Origin: Chlorobiota bacterium
GTDB lineage: Bacteria; Bacteroidota; Bacteroidia; Bacteroidales; JAADGE01
DNA: 12,098 nucleotides
Assembly (NCBI GenBank): GCA_013153575.1
Contig: JAADEE010000033.1
Span: 1 to 12,098, forward strand
Direction: 5' to 3'
Shown here: one piece after another, positions 1 through 6,913 of the stretch
How positions within the stretch are numbered: the stretch's first letter is position 1
Layout of the letters: every line of letters begins with the position of its first letter
The notes under the pieces: model-generated
Database searches by the model: none
Seen by the model: only the letters and a program-made list of their open reading frames with translations
Told to the model about the DNA's origin: nothing
Program-made: the position numbers and the translations under genes

Positions 1-35
1 AAAATAAAATAATAATTAAAAAAGAAAGATAAGAT

Positions 36-1691
36 ATGAAGATAATTTGTAAAAATACAAAACAAACAAAAGAATATGACTTTGGAACAAGTTTACATGA
101 AATAATTAAAGACCAGAAAATTACAAAAGATTATCCAATTATAGGAGCACTTGTAGATAATGAACTACAAGAACTTTCATACAGAATAATAAGACCACAT
201 GTTGTTGAATTTATTGACATAACACATATTGATGGAATGAGAATGTATTTCCGCTCATTGTATTTTGTTTTAATGAAAGCAGTAAAAACATTGTACAAAG
301 ATGTTGATGTTATGATAGAACATTCAGTATCAAAAGGTTACTTTTGTCAGCTGTCCGGTATAGATTTAACAGGGCAAGTTGAAAAAGTTGTTGAAATAAA
401 GAAAAAAATGATTGAAATTATTGATGCAGATATGCCTTTTGTAAGAAATGAAATTCCAAACACTGAGGCAATTAAAATATTTGAAGAAAATAATTATACA
501 GAAAAAGCTTTGCTTTTCAAACAAAGTCCTGCTCTTTATACGTGCATTTACTCACTTGGTGATTTGTACGATTATTTTTATGGGTATCTTGCACCTTCAA
601 CAGGATTTTTAAAAACCTTTGATTTAATTCAGCTTTATGATGGAATGCTGTTAAAAATTCCAAACCGAAAAAAACCAACAGAGTTGTTACCTTTCGTTAA
701 GCAAGATAAAATGTTTGACATTTTAGAAGAACATAAAACTTGGGTTGAAATTCTTAATACTGCAAATGTTGGAAGATTAAATGAGCAAATTATAAATAAA
801 AATGAAGGCGAATTAATTAAAATTTCAGAAGCATTACATGAAAAAAAGATTGCTGGAATAGCTGAAAAAATTAAAAATAGAGGAAATGTTAAGTTAATTT
901 TAGTTGCAGGTCCAACTTCGTCAGGTAAAACAACATTTTCAAAACGTTTAGCAGTTCAATTGAAAGTTGCAGGTTTAAAACCTGTGCAAATTTCATTAGA
1001 TAATTATTTTGTAAATAGAGATAAAACTCCGGTAGATGAAAATGGCGAATATGATTTTGAAGCATTAGAAGCATTAGATATTAAAACTTTTAATGAAAAT
1101 ATTAATGATTTAAAAGCCGGAAAGACTGTTGAAATGCCAAAATTTAGTTTTGAAACAGGAGAACGATATTACGATGGAACTTTTATGAAAGCCGATGATG
1201 ATACAATTTTTATTGCAGAAGGAATACATGCACTCAATCCTAAACTTACAGCAAATATTGATAGTAAAATAAAATATAAAATATACATTTCGGCACTTAC
1301 ACAAATAGGAATTGATGGACATAATAGAATTCCTACAACAGATAATAGGTTGATTAGGAGAATAATACGCGACCATAAATACAGGAATTACAGTGTAACT
1401 GATACTTTAAAACGATGGGAAAGTGTAAGACGAGGTGAAGAAAAAAATATTTTTCCTTTCCAAGAAGAAGCTGATATAATGTTTAATTCCGCACTTTTAT
1501 ATGAACTTGCAGTATTAAAAAAACATGCAGAGCCATTATTAAAGTCTGTAAATCAAGCTGAAACAGTTCATTCAGAAGCAAAACGTCTTTTAAAATTATT
1601 TTCATATTTTAAAGATATAATAGATGAAGATGAAATACCACCAACATCTATTTTAAGAGAGTTCTTGGGTAAAAGTGCTTTTCATTATTAA
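36..1691 (+). CDS. Nucleoside kinase (uridine kinase/phosphoribulokinase family) with N-terminal TGS and ThrRS-like domain
   Basis: The 551-residue product has a P-loop kinase core in its C-terminal half. Walker A is GPTSSGKT at residues 292-299. DNYF (322-325) matches the uridine-kinase substrate loop, EGIHALNP (395-402) fits the Walker B region, and the arginine-rich RLIRRIIRD (438-446) fits the lid. Roughly residues 1-60 look like a TGS domain. Residues about 65-240 resemble the second additional domain of threonyl-tRNA synthetase, with EHS at 95-97. Proteins of this architecture and length are annotated as nucleoside kinases in Bacteroidota, so ATP-dependent phosphorylation of a nucleoside, probably uridine or cytidine, in the cytoplasm is inferred. 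The family is secure; the exact substrate is not. The ATG at 36 is preceded by an A-rich stretch without a Shine-Dalgarno sequence. coaE follows 11 nt after the stop, which suggests one transcript. Confidence 0.9.
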   Translation: MKIICKNTKQTKEYDFGTSLHEIIKDQKITKDYPIIGALVDNELQELSYRIIRPHVVEFIDITHIDGMRMYFRSLYFVLMKAVKTLYKDVDVMIEHSVSKGYFCQLSGIDLTGQVEKVVEIKKKMIEIIDADMPFVRNEIPNTEAIKIFEENNYTEKALLFKQSPALYTCIYSLGDLYDYFYGYLAPSTGFLKTFDLIQLYDGMLLKIPNRKKPTELLPFVKQDKMFDILEEHKTWVEILNTANVGRLNEQIINKNEGELIKISEALHEKKIAGIAEKIKNRGNVKLILVAGPTSSGKTTFSKRLAVQLKVAGLKPVQISLDNYFVNRDKTPVDENGEYDFEALEALDIKTFNENINDLKAGKTVEMPKFSFETGERYYDGTFMKADDDTIFIAEGIHALNPKLTANIDSKIKYKIYISALTQIGIDGHNRIPTTDNRLIRRIIRDHKYRNYSVTDTLKRWESVRRGEEKNIFPFQEEADIMFNSALLYELAVLKKHAEPLLKSVNQAETVHSEAKRLLKLFSYFKDIIDEDEIPPTSILREFLGKSAFHY

Positions 1692-1702
1692 GATTTACAA
1701 AA

Positions 1703-2281
1703 ATGAAAATAATAGGCTTAACAGGAGGAATAGGGAGCGGAAAATCAATTGTATCAAAAGTATTTGCCACATTTAATATCCCTGTTTATAATTCTGATAT
1801 TGAAGCAAAAAAACTTATGAATTCAAGTTCTGAGATTAAAGAAAAATTAATTTCAGAATTTGGTTCAGAAGTTTACTTAAATAATACTTTAAACAGAAAA
1901 TTTCTTGCAAACATAATCTTTAACGATAAGCAAAAATTAGAATTTGTAAACTCTGTTGTACACCCTGTTGTTATAAATCATTTTAAAAAATGGGTTTCTC
2001 AACAAAAAACAACTTATGTAATTAAAGAAAATGCAATACTTTTTGAAAGCGGTATGCATAAAAATGTAGATTTTATAATTACAGTTACAGCACCTGAGGA
2101 TATTAGAATAGAGCGTGTTATAAAAAGAGATGGCTCAACATACAAAGAAGTTAAAGCAAGAATTTTAAATCAAATATCTGATAAAGAAAAAGTTAAAAGG
2201 TCAGATTTTGTAATATATAATGATGATAAGAAATTAATACTACCTCAAATTATTAAAATTCATAAAAAGATGATTAAATAA
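1703..2281 (+). CDS. coaE: Dephospho-CoA kinase
   Basis: CoaE catalyses the last step of coenzyme A synthesis, ATP-dependent 3'-phosphorylation of dephospho-CoA, in the cytoplasm. The 192-residue protein has the usual family length. It opens with the family signature GLTGGIGSGKS (Walker A about residues 8-15), followed by YNSD with Asp32 at the position of the conserved substrate-binding aspartate. VVHP lies at 85-88. The lid region carries RIERVIKRD (135-143) and EVKARILNQ (149-157), matching the family's R..RD...EV..R...Q pattern. The start lies 11 nt after the kinase gene, so the two probably share a transcript. A 95-nt gap with a promoter-like element separates it from the DUF5606 gene. 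Nothing looks truncated. Confidence 0.95.
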   Translation: MKIIGLTGGIGSGKSIVSKVFATFNIPVYNSDIEAKKLMNSSSEIKEKLISEFGSEVYLNNTLNRKFLANIIFNDKQKLEFVNSVVHPVVINHFKKWVSQQKTTYVIKENAILFESGMHKNVDFIITVTAPEDIRIERVIKRDGSTYKEVKARILNQISDKEKVKRSDFVIYNDDKKLILPQIIKIHKKMIK

Positions 2282-2351
2282 ATAATAAAAAATAAGCATA
2301 ATCGTTTTAACATTTCTTCACAATAAAATTTCTGAGATAAAAAATAAAAAT

Positions 2352-2359
2352 TACATTTG
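2352..2359 (+). promoter_or_regulatory. Candidate Bacteroidota -7 promoter element for the DUF5606 gene
   Basis: TACATTTG matches the Bacteroidota primary-sigma -7 consensus TAnnTTTG exactly. It sits 17 nt before the ATG at 2377, so transcription would begin about 10-12 nt upstream of the start codon, giving a very short leader. I see no convincing TTG-type -33 element, and the site is a prediction from pattern alone. Confidence 0.55.
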
Positions 2360-2376
2360 CACAAATTTATAAAATT

Positions 2377-2814
2377 ATGGAGTTAAGTAAGATATTATCA
2401 ATCGGAGGAAAACCTGGCTTATACAAGCACATTGCTCAATCAAAAACAGGTATAGTTATTGAATCAATAACAGATGGTAAAAGAACAAGTGCATTTGCAT
2501 CAGAGCAAATTAGTTCACTAAACGACATTTCTATTTTTACAAACGACGAAGATGTAAAATTAGAAGATGTTTTTAAAAATATTTACGAAAAAGAAGGAGG
2601 CAAAAAAGCAATAAATCCTAAAAAAGCAAGTTCAGAAGAAATTAAAGCATATTTTGAATCTGTACTTCCTGATTATGACAAAGATAGGGTATACGTTTCA
2701 GATATGAAAAAAGTTTTAAAATGGTATAATCTTTTAGTTGAAAATAACATTTTAGAATTCAATAAAGAAGACGATAAAGTTGAAGAAAAAGAAGAAAGCA
2801 AAGACGAAAAATAA
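2377..2814 (+). CDS. DUF5606 family protein, function unknown
   Basis: The 145-residue protein starts MELSKILSIGGKPGLY, the recognisable opening of the DUF5606 family, which is widespread in Bacteroidota and has no assigned function that I know of. The N-terminal part (about 1-55) has short beta-like segments rich in G, I and S. Residues about 84-128 look helical and contain SEEIKAYFESVLPDYD and DMKKVLKWYNLL. The tail (129-145) is almost entirely charged and mostly acidic, probably disordered. There is no signal peptide or membrane segment, so it is likely cytoplasmic. It sits between coaE and clpC, with its own promoter-like element upstream and a hairpin terminator 23 nt after its stop, so it may be a single-gene transcript. 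I do not infer a role from the neighbours. Confidence 0.85.
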   Translation: MELSKILSIGGKPGLYKHIAQSKTGIVIESITDGKRTSAFASEQISSLNDISIFTNDEDVKLEDVFKNIYEKEGGKKAINPKKASSEEIKAYFESVLPDYDKDRVYVSDMKKVLKWYNLLVENNILEFNKEDDKVEEKEESKDEK

Positions 2815-2836
2815 AATAAAAAATTTAAAATTATTT

Positions 2837-2871
2837 AATTGAGCGATTATCTTTTAGTTAATCGCTCAATT
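2837..2871 (+). terminator. Hairpin terminator after the DUF5606 gene
   Basis: A perfect 13-bp inverted repeat (arms 2837-2849 and 2859-2871, core GAGCGATTA/TAATCGCTC) surrounds a 9-nt loop. It begins 23 nt after the stop codon. The 3' arm ends in ATTT, but the following bases lack a long T-run, so termination strength is uncertain. The A/T-rich left flank could also support stopping of a transcript from the other strand. Confidence 0.75.
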
Positions 2872-2917
2872 TGTGTTAAAAACTATACAAAATCAGCTTT
2901 TAATAAGCAGTTTTTTT

Positions 2918-2925
2918 TAACTTTG
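2918..2925 (+). promoter_or_regulatory. clpC: Candidate Bacteroidota -7 promoter element for clpC
   Basis: TAACTTTG matches the TAnnTTTG consensus exactly, 25 nt before the clpC ATG and after the upstream terminator hairpin. The predicted leader is about 18-20 nt. No clear -33 TTG lies at the usual 19-21 nt spacing. No inverted repeat resembling a CIRCE or CtsR heat-shock operator is visible next to it. Confidence 0.6.
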
Positions 2926-2950
2926 TAAGTTCTAAAAAGTAAAAATAAAA

Positions 2951-5458
2951 ATGAATAGAAAATACTCGAAACATTTAAAAAAAGTTCTTTCATACAGCAG
3001 AGAAGAAGCTGTAAGATTAGGAAACGATTATATTGGCAATGAACACTTATTTCTTGGATTATTAAGAGATGGCAAATCAAATATATTACAAATTTTGGTT
3101 GATTTAGGTATTGATTTAAACCTTATTAAAAAATCAATTGAAAATAAAATAATGGATAAAGATATTAACGAAAAACATCAAGAAGAAATTCCATTATTAA
3201 AATCAACTGCAAGAACTTTAAAATTTATTTGGTTTGAAACCAAAGATTTTGAAGAAAAACAAGCAACCCCCGACCATCTTATTTTAGCAATTTTAAAAGA
3301 AGAGCAAAACGAACAAGGAATTATATTTAACATATTTAAAGAGAATGATTTAAGCTATGAAAAAGTAAAAGATATTCTCATAAGTATGATTATTGGTCAA
3401 GCAGGAAATGCTGATGACATTGATGACGATGATGATTATGAAGAAGATGATGAAGAAGAATTTGAAGAAAGCAGAAGACGTAAAAATAAAAAATCAGACA
3501 GTGATACACCTGTTCTCGATAGTTTTGGAACAGATCTAACAAAAGCAGCAATTGATGGAAAACTTGATCCTATTGTTGGGCGTCAAAATGAAATTGAAAG
3601 ATTAGTTCAAATTTTAAGTAGAAGAAAAAAGAACAATCCTATTTTAATTGGAGAACCCGGTGTTGGTAAATCTGCAATTGTTGAAGGACTTGCAATAAGA
3701 ATTACCGAAAATTCAGTTTCGCGTGTTTTGTTTAACAAACGAGTTGTTACACTTGATATGGCATCTATTGTGGCAGGAACAAAATACAGAGGTCAGTTTG
3801 AAGAAAGAATGAAAGCAATTCTAAACGAGCTAATTGACAATCCTGATGTTATACTTTTTATTGATGAAATTCATACAATAATCGGAGCAGGAGGAGCAAG
3901 TGGTTCATTAGATGCATCAAATATGTTAAAACCTGCACTTGCAAGAGGAGAAATTCAAACAATTGGAGCAACAACCTTAAACGAATATCGTCAGCATATT
4001 GAAAAAGATGGAGCATTAGAACGCAGATTTCAAAAAATAATGGTTGATCCAACCACTGTTGAAGAAACAAAAGAAATTCTTAACAATATTAAAGATAAAT
4101 ACGAAGACCATCATAATGTAATTTATACCGACGATGCACTTGAAGCATGTGTAAAACTTACAGACAGGTATATAAGTGATAGACATTTGCCCGATAAAGC
4201 AATTGATGCACTTGACGAAGCAGGTTCAAGAGTTCATATAATGAATTTAAAAGTGCCTGAAAATATTGAAGAAATAGAAAAAAGAATAGAAGAGTTAAAA
4301 ATTGAAAAACAAAATGCAATTAACAATCAAGAATTTGAACTTGCAGCATCAATACGTGATACTGAAAGAAAATTACTTGAAGAATTAGAAAAAGCAAAAA
4401 AACAATGGTCAGAAAACTTATCATTAAACAGAGATACTGTTGACCAACCCGAAGTTGAAAAAGTAGTTGCAATGATGACAGGAATTCCTGCAACAAGAAT
4501 TGCAAAAGCAGAAAGCGTTCGTTTGCTTGAAATGAAATCAAAATTAAAAGACAAAGTAATTGGGCAAGACGAAGCAGTTGAAAAAATTGTAAAAGCAATT
4601 CAAAGAAATCGTGCAGGACTTAAAGACCCAAGCAAGCCTATTGGTTCATTTATTTTCTTAGGACCAACAGGAGTAGGAAAAACACATCTTGCAAAAAAAC
4701 TTTCAGAGTTTTTATTTGATACAGAAGAAGCTCTTATTAGAATTGATATGAGCGAATATATGGAAAAATTTTCAGTTTCAAGACTTATTGGAGCACCTCC
4801 GGGATATGTTGGTCATGAAGATGGAGGACAACTTACCGAAAAAGTAAGAAGAAAACCATATTCAGTAGTACTCCTTGATGAAATTGAAAAAGCACATCCT
4901 GATGTTTTTCATATTCTACTGCAAGTATTTGATGATGGACAACTTACCGACAGTTTAGGAAGACGAGTTGACTTTAAGAACACAGTAATTATTATGACCT
5001 CAAATGTAGGAGCAAGAAAACTTGCAGAATTTGGAAAAGGAATAGGATTTGGAAATAATAATGATGAAGAACAAAGCAAAAGTGTTATTACAAAAGCACT
5101 TAAAAGAACATTTGCACCAGAGTTTTTAAATAGAATTGATGATGTTATAATGTTCAGTACACTTAAAAAAGAACATATCTTTAAAATTATTGATATTGAA
5201 CTTAAAGGTCTTTATAGCCGTATTGATGATTTAGGATACAAACTTAACATAACCAAAGAAGCAAAAGAATTTATTGCAGAAAAAGGACTTGACGTAAAAT
5301 ATGGAGCAAGACCATTAAAAAGAGCAATTCAAAAATATCTCGAAGATGAAATGGCAGAAGTAATTATTGAAGCAAAAATTTCAGAAGGAGATGAAATTAA
5401 AGTTGGAGTAGCAGATAATAAAATTAAAATTGATATTATTGAAAATAAAAAGCTTTAA
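2951..5458 (+). CDS. clpC: ATP-dependent Clp protease ATP-binding subunit ClpC
   Basis: ClpC is a hexameric AAA+ unfoldase that feeds proteins to the ClpP peptidase in the cytoplasm. The 835-residue protein has a double Clp N-domain (about 1-145), then a strongly acidic linker (155-173) followed by a basic patch (RRRKNKK, 175-181). D1 has Walker A GEPGVGKS (234-241) and Walker B FIDE ending at D305-E306. A UVR-type middle segment (about 440-480) identifies ClpC rather than ClpB or ClpA. D2 has Walker A GPTGVGKT (571-578) and Walker B LLDE ending at D643-E644. The IGF tripeptide (698-700) is the ClpP-docking loop, so it should work with ClpP, which is not encoded in this window. The length is usual for the family. 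The ATG at 2951 follows an A-rich leader and begins the expected N-domain. No adaptor gene (mcsA/mcsB) or ctsR is present alongside. Confidence 0.95.
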   Translation: MNRKYSKHLKKVLSYSREEAVRLGNDYIGNEHLFLGLLRDGKSNILQILVDLGIDLNLIKKSIENKIMDKDINEKHQEEIPLLKSTARTLKFIWFETKDFEEKQATPDHLILAILKEEQNEQGIIFNIFKENDLSYEKVKDILISMIIGQAGNADDIDDDDDYEEDDEEEFEESRRRKNKKSDSDTPVLDSFGTDLTKAAIDGKLDPIVGRQNEIERLVQILSRRKKNNPILIGEPGVGKSAIVEGLAIRITENSVSRVLFNKRVVTLDMASIVAGTKYRGQFEERMKAILNELIDNPDVILFIDEIHTIIGAGGASGSLDASNMLKPALARGEIQTIGATTLNEYRQHIEKDGALERRFQKIMVDPTTVEETKEILNNIKDKYEDHHNVIYTDDALEACVKLTDRYISDRHLPDKAIDALDEAGSRVHIMNLKVPENIEEIEKRIEELKIEKQNAINNQEFELAASIRDTERKLLEELEKAKKQWSENLSLNRDTVDQPEVEKVVAMMTGIPATRIAKAESVRLLEMKSKLKDKVIGQDEAVEKIVKAIQRNRAGLKDPSKPIGSFIFLGPTGVGKTHLAKKLSEFLFDTEEALIRIDMSEYMEKFSVSRLIGAPPGYVGHEDGGQLTEKVRRKPYSVVLLDEIEKAHPDVFHILLQVFDDGQLTDSLGRRVDFKNTVIIMTSNVGARKLAEFGKGIGFGNNNDEEQSKSVITKALKRTFAPEFLNRIDDVIMFSTLKKEHIFKIIDIELKGLYSRIDDLGYKLNITKEAKEFIAEKGLDVKYGARPLKRAIQKYLEDEMAEVIIEAKISEGDEIKVGVADNKIKIDIIENKKL

Positions 5459-5467
5459 AATTGTTTA

Positions 5468-5564
5468 ATTTGCTGATAGCTATCGTATTACTATCTTATT
5501 TAAAATGAAAATATAATGTTACAAACACCTATTAATTAAGGTAGTGATACGATGACTTGCAGAT
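5468..5564 (+). other. Long imperfect hairpin between clpC and pepT, unassigned
   Basis: Arms 5481-5498 and 5537-5554 form 18 consecutive pairs, of which 15 are Watson-Crick and 3 are G-U. After one T-T mismatch the stem continues for four pairs (5500-5503 with 5532-5535). After an asymmetric internal loop, 5468-5473 pair with 5559-5564 (six pairs, one G-U). The terminal loop is about 28 nt and A/T-rich. All four wobbles have U in the 5' arm and G in the 3' arm, so the fold is better as + strand RNA than as the complement. No long T-run follows, so it is not a textbook terminator. It could be a clpC 3' end structure, a pepT leader, a small RNA, or a remnant of a palindromic repeat element. 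Confidence 0.6.
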
Positions 5565-5629
5565 ATTCGAAAAAAGTATAAATTTAAAATTTTAATCTTT
5601 TTAACATTAACCTTTATAACTTAAAAATA

Positions 5630-6856
5630 ATGAACCAAGTAAAATATAAGTTCCTAAAATACATTAAGTTTGATACAAAATCAAATCCTGAATCTAACAG
5701 TACACCAAGCACTGTAAAGCAATTTGAATTAGCAAAAGAGTTGCAAAAAGAATTAGAAGATTTAGAACTTTCAAATATAAAATTAACAGATAAATGTTAT
5801 TTATATGCAACATTGCCGGCAAATTCAGATAAGAAAGTTCCTGCAATAGGTTTTATTGCACATATGGATACAGCACCTGATACAAGTGGTGAAAATGTAA
5901 ACCCTCAAATTCACGAAGATTATAATGGAGAAGATATTATTTTAAATGAAAAAGAAAACATAATTCTTTCACCAAAAGATTTTCCGGAACTTACAAAATA
6001 CAAAGGGCAAACAATTATAACAACTGATGGAACAACATTACTTGGTGCAGATGATAAAGCGGGTATTGCATCAATAATGACAGCAATTGAATATTTGCAA
6101 AAGCATCCTGAAATTAAACATGGAGATATTAAAATTGCTTTTACACCCGACGAAGAAATAGGCAGAGGTGCTGACCATTTTGATGTAGATTTTTTTAATG
6201 CAGAATTTGCATACACAATTGATGGAGGTGAAATCGGCGAATTAGAATATGAAAACTTTAATGCAGCAAGTCTTTCTGTTACAATAGCAGGAAGAAATGT
6301 GCATCCGGGAACTGCAAAAAATCAGATGATTAATTCAATAAACGTAGCTCATGAGTTTCATTCAATGTTGCCAAACATTAAACGTCCTGAACATACCGAT
6401 GGATACGAAGGATTTTATCATTTAATGGATATTTCAGGTACAATAGATGAAACAAAAATGACTTACATAATTCGCGACCATGACAGAACAAAGTTCGAAG
6501 AAATGAAAGAGCATGTTATTCATGTTGCAGAATTATTAAATAAATCGCATCATAAAGAGCTAATAAAACTTGAAATAAAGGATAGCTATTATAATATGCG
6601 TGAAAAAATTGAACCGGTTATGCATATTGTTGACTTTGCAAAACAAGCAATGAAAGATGCAAATGTAAAACCTAAAATAAAACCAATACGTGGTGGAACT
6701 GATGGCTCACGACTTTCATATATGGGATTACCTTGTCCTAATATTTTTACAGGAGGACATAATTTTCATGGAAAATATGAGTATATTCCATTGCAATCAT
6801 TAGAAAAAGCTGTTGAAGTAATTATAAATATTACTAAAATTGTTCATAATAACTAA
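5630..6856 (+). CDS. pepT: Peptidase T (tripeptide aminopeptidase)
   Basis: PepT is a cytoplasmic di-zinc aminopeptidase of family M20B that removes the N-terminal residue from tripeptides. The 408 residues match the family length closely. The metal and catalytic residues are visible: H78 and D80 in AHMDTAPDTSG, D141 in GADDKAG, the glutamate pair E175-E176 in PDEEIGRGAD, D198 in TIDGGEIGE, and H377 in GGHNFHGKYEYIP. The dimerisation insert typical of M20 lies about residues 208-320 (NFNAASLSVTIAGRNVHPG starts it). The start ATG follows an A/T-rich leader with no Shine-Dalgarno sequence. It lies 171 nt after clpC, beyond a long hairpin, and 57 nt before secA. I found no clear promoter of its own. 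The gene appears complete. Confidence 0.95.
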   Translation: MNQVKYKFLKYIKFDTKSNPESNSTPSTVKQFELAKELQKELEDLELSNIKLTDKCYLYATLPANSDKKVPAIGFIAHMDTAPDTSGENVNPQIHEDYNGEDIILNEKENIILSPKDFPELTKYKGQTIITTDGTTLLGADDKAGIASIMTAIEYLQKHPEIKHGDIKIAFTPDEEIGRGADHFDVDFFNAEFAYTIDGGEIGELEYENFNAASLSVTIAGRNVHPGTAKNQMINSINVAHEFHSMLPNIKRPEHTDGYEGFYHLMDISGTIDETKMTYIIRDHDRTKFEEMKEHVIHVAELLNKSHHKELIKLEIKDSYYNMREKIEPVMHIVDFAKQAMKDANVKPKIKPIRGGTDGSRLSYMGLPCPNIFTGGHNFHGKYEYIPLQSLEKAVEVIINITKIVHNN

Positions 6857-6913
6857 TTAAGTGTTTTACTTTTTAGAAATCGAAAATAATAAATAGAAAA
6901 TAATCAATATAAT

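Noticed and set aside
1110..1376. 88-codon minus-strand open frame within the nucleoside kinase gene
   Set aside because: It is cysteine/isoleucine/phenylalanine-rich low-quality translation opposite the conserved kinase core, with no promoter or initiation context.
5597..5625. TAACCTTTATAAC-like stretch before pepT as a promoter
   Set aside because: It does not fit TAnnTTTG without adding a base and shows no -33 element.
5920..6216. 98-codon open frame on the minus strand inside pepT
   Set aside because: It lies wholly opposite a well-conserved metallopeptidase frame and its product resembles no family; in such A/T-rich genes reverse-strand frames are a by-product of codon usage.
6867..6874. 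TACTTTTT upstream of secA as a promoter -7 element
   Set aside because: It misses the terminal G of TAnnTTTG and has no -33 partner; such strings are common in this base composition, so secA may depend on read-through from pepT or another promoter.
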